15,219 nt of DNA from Oscillospiraceae bacterium (lineage in GTDB: Bacteria > Bacillota > Clostridia > Oscillospirales > Acutalibacteraceae), in NCBI GenBank assembly GCA_022508865.1, contig JAFLUK010000019.1, positions 1 through 15,219 of the forward strand, given 5' to 3'. The notes below the pieces were generated by a model. The model was not told where the DNA came from and made no database searches. It saw only the letters and a program-made list of their open reading frames with translations. Position 1 is the stretch's first letter. Every line of letters starts with the position of its first letter. This document shows, piece after piece, positions 13,085-15,219 of this stretch. A program made the translations under genes and the position numbers.

Positions 13085-14104
13085 TTAGTTGTTAATGAGC
13101 TTATCCTCGTCAGACCAGCTATAGAGCTTTCTGATTTCTGCACCAACAACTTCTGCCGGATGTTCAGCAGCATTGTTACGCATTGCTCTGAAGTGTGCCT
13201 GACCGCCTGCAGGGGACATATCAAGGAGGAAGTCTTTAGCAAAAGCACCGCTCTGGATATCTGCAAGTACCTTCTTCATAGCCTTCTTTGTGTCCTCTGT
13301 AATAATCTTTGGACCTGTGATATAGTCGCCGTATTCAGCAGTGTTAGAGATTGAATATCTCATACCTGCAAATCCTGACTGATAAATAAGGTCAACAATA
13401 AGCTTCATTTCGTGAATACATTCAAAGTAAGCATTTCTTGGGTCATAACCTGCTTCAACAAGTGTTTCAAAACCACACTGCATAAGTGCGCAAACACCAC
13501 CGCAGAGAACAGCCTGTTCACCAAAAAGGTCTGTTTCTGTTTCTGTTCTAAAGTCAGTTTCAAGAACACCTGCACGGCTGCCGCCAATACCTGCTGCGTA
13601 TGCAAGAGCAAGTTGCTGTGCCATACCTGTTGCATCCTGATGAACAGCAACAAGACAAGGAACACCCTTACCAACCTGATATTCTGAACGTACTGTGTGG
13701 CCCGGTCCCTTTGGTGCAATCATTGTAACGTCAACGTTTGCAGGTGGGATAATCTGACCAAAGTGAATTGCAAAACCGTGAGCAAACATAAGCATATTGC
13801 CTTCTTCAAGGTTTGGCTCGATGTCTGCCTTATACATAGCAGCCTGCTTCTCGTCATTAATAAGAATCATAATGATGTCAGCCTGCTTTGCAGCCTCTGC
13901 TGCTGTAAATACTTCAAAGCCCTGTGCTTCAGCCTTTGCCCAGCTCTTTGAGCCCTTGTAAAGACCGATAATTACCTTTACACCACTTTCCTTAAGGTTA
14001 AGTGCGTGTGCGTGACCCTGGCTACCATAACCAATGATAGCAACTGTCTTATCCTTTAAAAGATTCAGGTCACAATCCTGCTGATAAAAAATCTGTGCTG
14101 CCAT
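13085..14104 (-). CDS. ilvC: Ketol-acid reductoisomerase
   Basis: Class I ketol-acid reductoisomerase (339 residues, normal length). It converts acetolactate or acetohydroxybutyrate to the dihydroxy acids of the valine, leucine and isoleucine pathway, using Mg2+ and a reduced nicotinamide. The Rossmann motif Gly-Tyr-Gly-Ser-Gln-Gly is at 25-30. The metal and catalytic acids Asp192, Glu196, Glu228 and Glu232 are present, with the Ser-Ile-Ser-Asn segment at 251-254. In the cofactor loop (Gly-Leu-Tyr-Lys-Gly-Ser-Lys-Ser, 47-54), Tyr49 stands where NADPH enzymes often have Arg; preference cannot be called from this alone. ATG 14104 has GGGAGGA upstream. Last gene of the ilvB-ilvN-ilvC cluster. 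Confidence 0.96.
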   Translation of the reverse strand: MAAQIFYQQDCDLNLLKDKTVAIIGYGSQGHAHALNLKESGVKVIIGLYKGSKSWAKAEAQGFEVFTAAEAAKQADIIMILINDEKQAAMYKADIEPNLEEGNMLMFAHGFAIHFGQIIPPANVDVTMIAPKGPGHTVRSEYQVGKGVPCLVAVHQDATGMAQQLALAYAAGIGGSRAGVLETDFRTETETDLFGEQAVLCGGVCALMQCGFETLVEAGYDPRNAYFECIHEMKLIVDLIYQSGFAGMRYSISNTAEYGDYITGPKIITEDTKKAMKKVLADIQSGAFAKDFLLDMSPAGGQAHFRAMRNNAAEHPAEVVGAEIRKLYSWSDEDKLINN

Positions 14105-14238
14105 TTAAAATTCCTCCCTTTAAAATTGGCATCAATATACTAATATCCAACTAAAAGCCTCAATCTGCCAAATCAGGCAAATAAAAACCTTTAATTGAAT
14201 ATTAGTATTATTTTGTTATATTATAAAAAAGCGCTTAA
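14105..14238 (-). promoter_or_regulatory. ilvN-ilvC intergenic spacer with inverted repeat
   Basis: A 134-base AT-rich gap inside the ilv cluster. It contains a 10-bp inverted repeat, ATACTAATAT (14137-14146) with ATATTAGTAT (14199-14208), and inside it a short TGCC/GGCA hairpin (14166-14179). On the minus strand TTGAGG and TATATT are about 18 bases apart ahead of ilvC, a weak promoter candidate. I see no T-box, no strong terminator and no CodY-like box. It may hold a secondary ilvC promoter or an mRNA-processing structure. Confidence 0.3.
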
Positions 14239-14766
14239 TTATTTATCTGCCTTTTTATTTCTATCATTATAACCGCTGTGATAAGCCTCTCCCTGACCCT
14301 TTTCTATGGCAACAGTGCCTGTACGGACAATTTCCTTTAAACCATAGGGTTTCAAAAGGTCTACCAAGGTATCGATTCTCTCTTGAGAGCCGGAAAATTC
14401 CAAGGTGATTGACGAATTTGCAACATCGGCAACCTTTGCGGACATAAGTTCTGCAATACGCATAATCTCATCACGCTTCTGACTGTTACAGCCAACCTTG
14501 ATAAGAAGCAGCTCTCGGCTTACATATTCACCCTCAACAAGTCTTTTAACCTTAATAACAGGTATCAGCTTATTCAATTGTTTCTCAAGCTGTTCAACCA
14601 CATACTCGTCACCGTTTGCAACAATTGTTATTCTGGAAATTGCAGGATTACTTGTTACACCAACGGCAAGACTGTCAATATTAAAAGACCTTCTTGAGAA
14701 AAGTCCTGAAATCTTTGACAGTACACCTGAATGGTTTTCAACTATTACTGATAAAGTGTATTTCAT
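14239..14766 (-). CDS. ilvN: Acetolactate synthase small (regulatory) subunit
   Basis: A 175-residue regulatory subunit of acetohydroxyacid synthase (IlvN/IlvH). It binds the catalytic subunit, raises its activity and confers valine feedback inhibition. Residues 1-75 form the ACT domain: Leu-Ser-Val-Ile-Val-Glu-Asn-His-Ser-Gly-Val-Leu-Ser-Lys-Ile-Ser-Gly-Leu-Phe, then Arg-Arg-Ser-Phe-Asn-Ile-Asp-Ser-Leu. The Asn-His-x-Gly-Val-Leu effector-site motif is intact. Residues about 84-160 form the second domain (Arg-Glu-Leu-Leu-Leu-Ile-Lys-Val...Leu-Glu-Phe-Ser-Gly). It starts at ATG 14766, 28 bases after the ilvB stop, with a weak SD (GGTTGAT). The length is usual for the IlvH type. Confidence 0.95.
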   Translation of the reverse strand: MKYTLSVIVENHSGVLSKISGLFSRRSFNIDSLAVGVTSNPAISRITIVANGDEYVVEQLEKQLNKLIPVIKVKRLVEGEYVSRELLLIKVGCNSQKRDEIMRIAELMSAKVADVANSSITLEFSGSQERIDTLVDLLKPYGLKEIVRTGTVAIEKGQGEAYHSGYNDRNKKADK

Positions 14767-14794
14767 AATAAATCAACCAACATAAAATCAAATA

Positions 14795-15219
14795 TCATAT
14801 AGACGGAGTATTGGGATAAACATTGCAAACAAGGATAAAAGGCTCTTTAGTTTTAAACATATGCTCTGCAATCTTTTCCGCTTCCTCATTGGAGTTTACC
14901 TCGGCAGACTTTATACCGTAAGCATCTGCAATCTTTATAAAGTCAGGATCCTCCAGAATGGTGGCGCTGTAGCGGCTTTCATACAGCTTTGACTGAAGCT
15001 CCCTCACCATACCAAGGCGGTTGTTCCTCATAACAATGATTTTTACATTAATATGGTTCTGCATAATAGTGCCAAGCTCTGTGAGATTCATCTGGAATGA
15101 ACCGTCACCACACACCGCAACAACATCTCTTGTGGGACGTGCCAGCTTTGCACCCATTGCAGCCGGAATGCTGTAACCCATTGTGCCCATACCTCCGGTT
15201 GTAAGGAATCTGCCCTCAC
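14795..15219 (-). CDS. ilvB: Acetolactate synthase large subunit, C-terminal part (runs off window)
   Basis: The last 141 codons of the catalytic subunit of acetohydroxyacid synthase; the 5' part lies beyond the right edge. The enzyme joins two pyruvates, or pyruvate and 2-oxobutyrate, using thiamine diphosphate. The visible part is the cofactor-binding domain: Gly-Gly-Met-Gly-Thr-Met-Gly-Tyr-Ser-Ile-Pro-Ala, then Gly-Asp-Gly-Ser-Phe-Gln-Met-Asn, and the Asn-Arg-Leu-Gly-Met-Val-Arg-Glu segment. Where E. coli-type enzymes read Leu-Asn-Asn-Arg, this one reads Met-Arg-Asn-Asn. Aligned without gaps, the metal-ligand Asn is kept and its neighbour is Arg. The open frame continues to 15219, so the ATG at 15190 is internal. 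Confidence 0.95.
   Translation of the reverse strand, partial: EGRFLTTGGMGTMGYSIPAAMGAKLARPTRDVVAVCGDGSFQMNLTELGTIMQNHINVKIIVMRNNRLGMVRELQSKLYESRYSATILEDPDFIKIADAYGIKSAEVNSNEEAEKIAEHMFKTKEPFILVCNVYPNTPSI

Noticed and set aside
13405..13951. Cys-rich and other open frames on both strands within ilvC
   Set aside because: Frame shadows of ilvC; high cysteine content is an artefact of reading GCA/TGC-rich codons in other frames.
1..15219. CRISPR array, tRNA/rRNA genes, insertion sequences, toxin-antitoxin or defence genes
   Set aside because: No spaced direct repeats, tRNA-like folds, transposase motifs or defence-type domains were seen on either strand.

Overview
The window looks like chromosomal DNA of a low-GC, Gram-positive, endospore-forming bacterium of the Clostridia/Eubacteriales type. 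This rests on AT-rich intergenic DNA, strong purine-rich Shine-Dalgarno (SD) sites, frequent TTG/GTG starts, a SpoVAF-type spore protein and a clostridial-style ilvB-ilvN-ilvC cluster. The assignment is inference; no rRNA or other taxonomic marker is present.

Region 1 (1-214) holds no gene. It contains the intrinsic terminator of the phage-like operon (about 137-184) and, beyond it, a perfect-consensus sigma-A promoter (66-94) that fires leftwards out of the window.

Region 2 (215-11420, all minus strand) is a tightly packed, apparently intact phage-type structural operon. In transcription order it encodes: small and large terminase; portal; capsid protease with an apparent nested scaffold; a cement-like protein; major capsid protein; a head-tail connector; a head-closure-like and a tail-terminator-like protein; a small beta-rich possibly tube-like protein; a 45-residue mini-protein; a LysM protein; hub (gpD-like); spike (gp45/gpV-like); wedge (gp25-like); baseplate J; gpI/DUF2313-like; and a short fibre. 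Most junctions overlap or are separated by a few bases. Where a contractile tail should have its sheath, tube, assembly chaperones and tape measure, there are only about 0.5 kb. No integrase, repressor, replication or lysis gene is visible. This is the main candidate for an unusual system: a DNA-packaging capsid joined to a contractile-type baseplate with almost no tail.

Region 3 (11421-11594) is the divergent control region between the phage operon and spoVAF. It holds three dyads, one of which reads as a terminator or attenuator pointing into the phage operon.

Region 4 (11595-12989, plus strand) is an orphan spoVAF-like gene of the GerA family. Its usual spoVA partners are not in the window.

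Region 5 (13033-15219, minus strand) is branched-chain amino-acid biosynthesis: ilvB (3' part only), ilvN and ilvC, ending in a strong hairpin terminator. Together they give the first two common steps of valine/isoleucine synthesis. They show no functional link to the phage-like operon.
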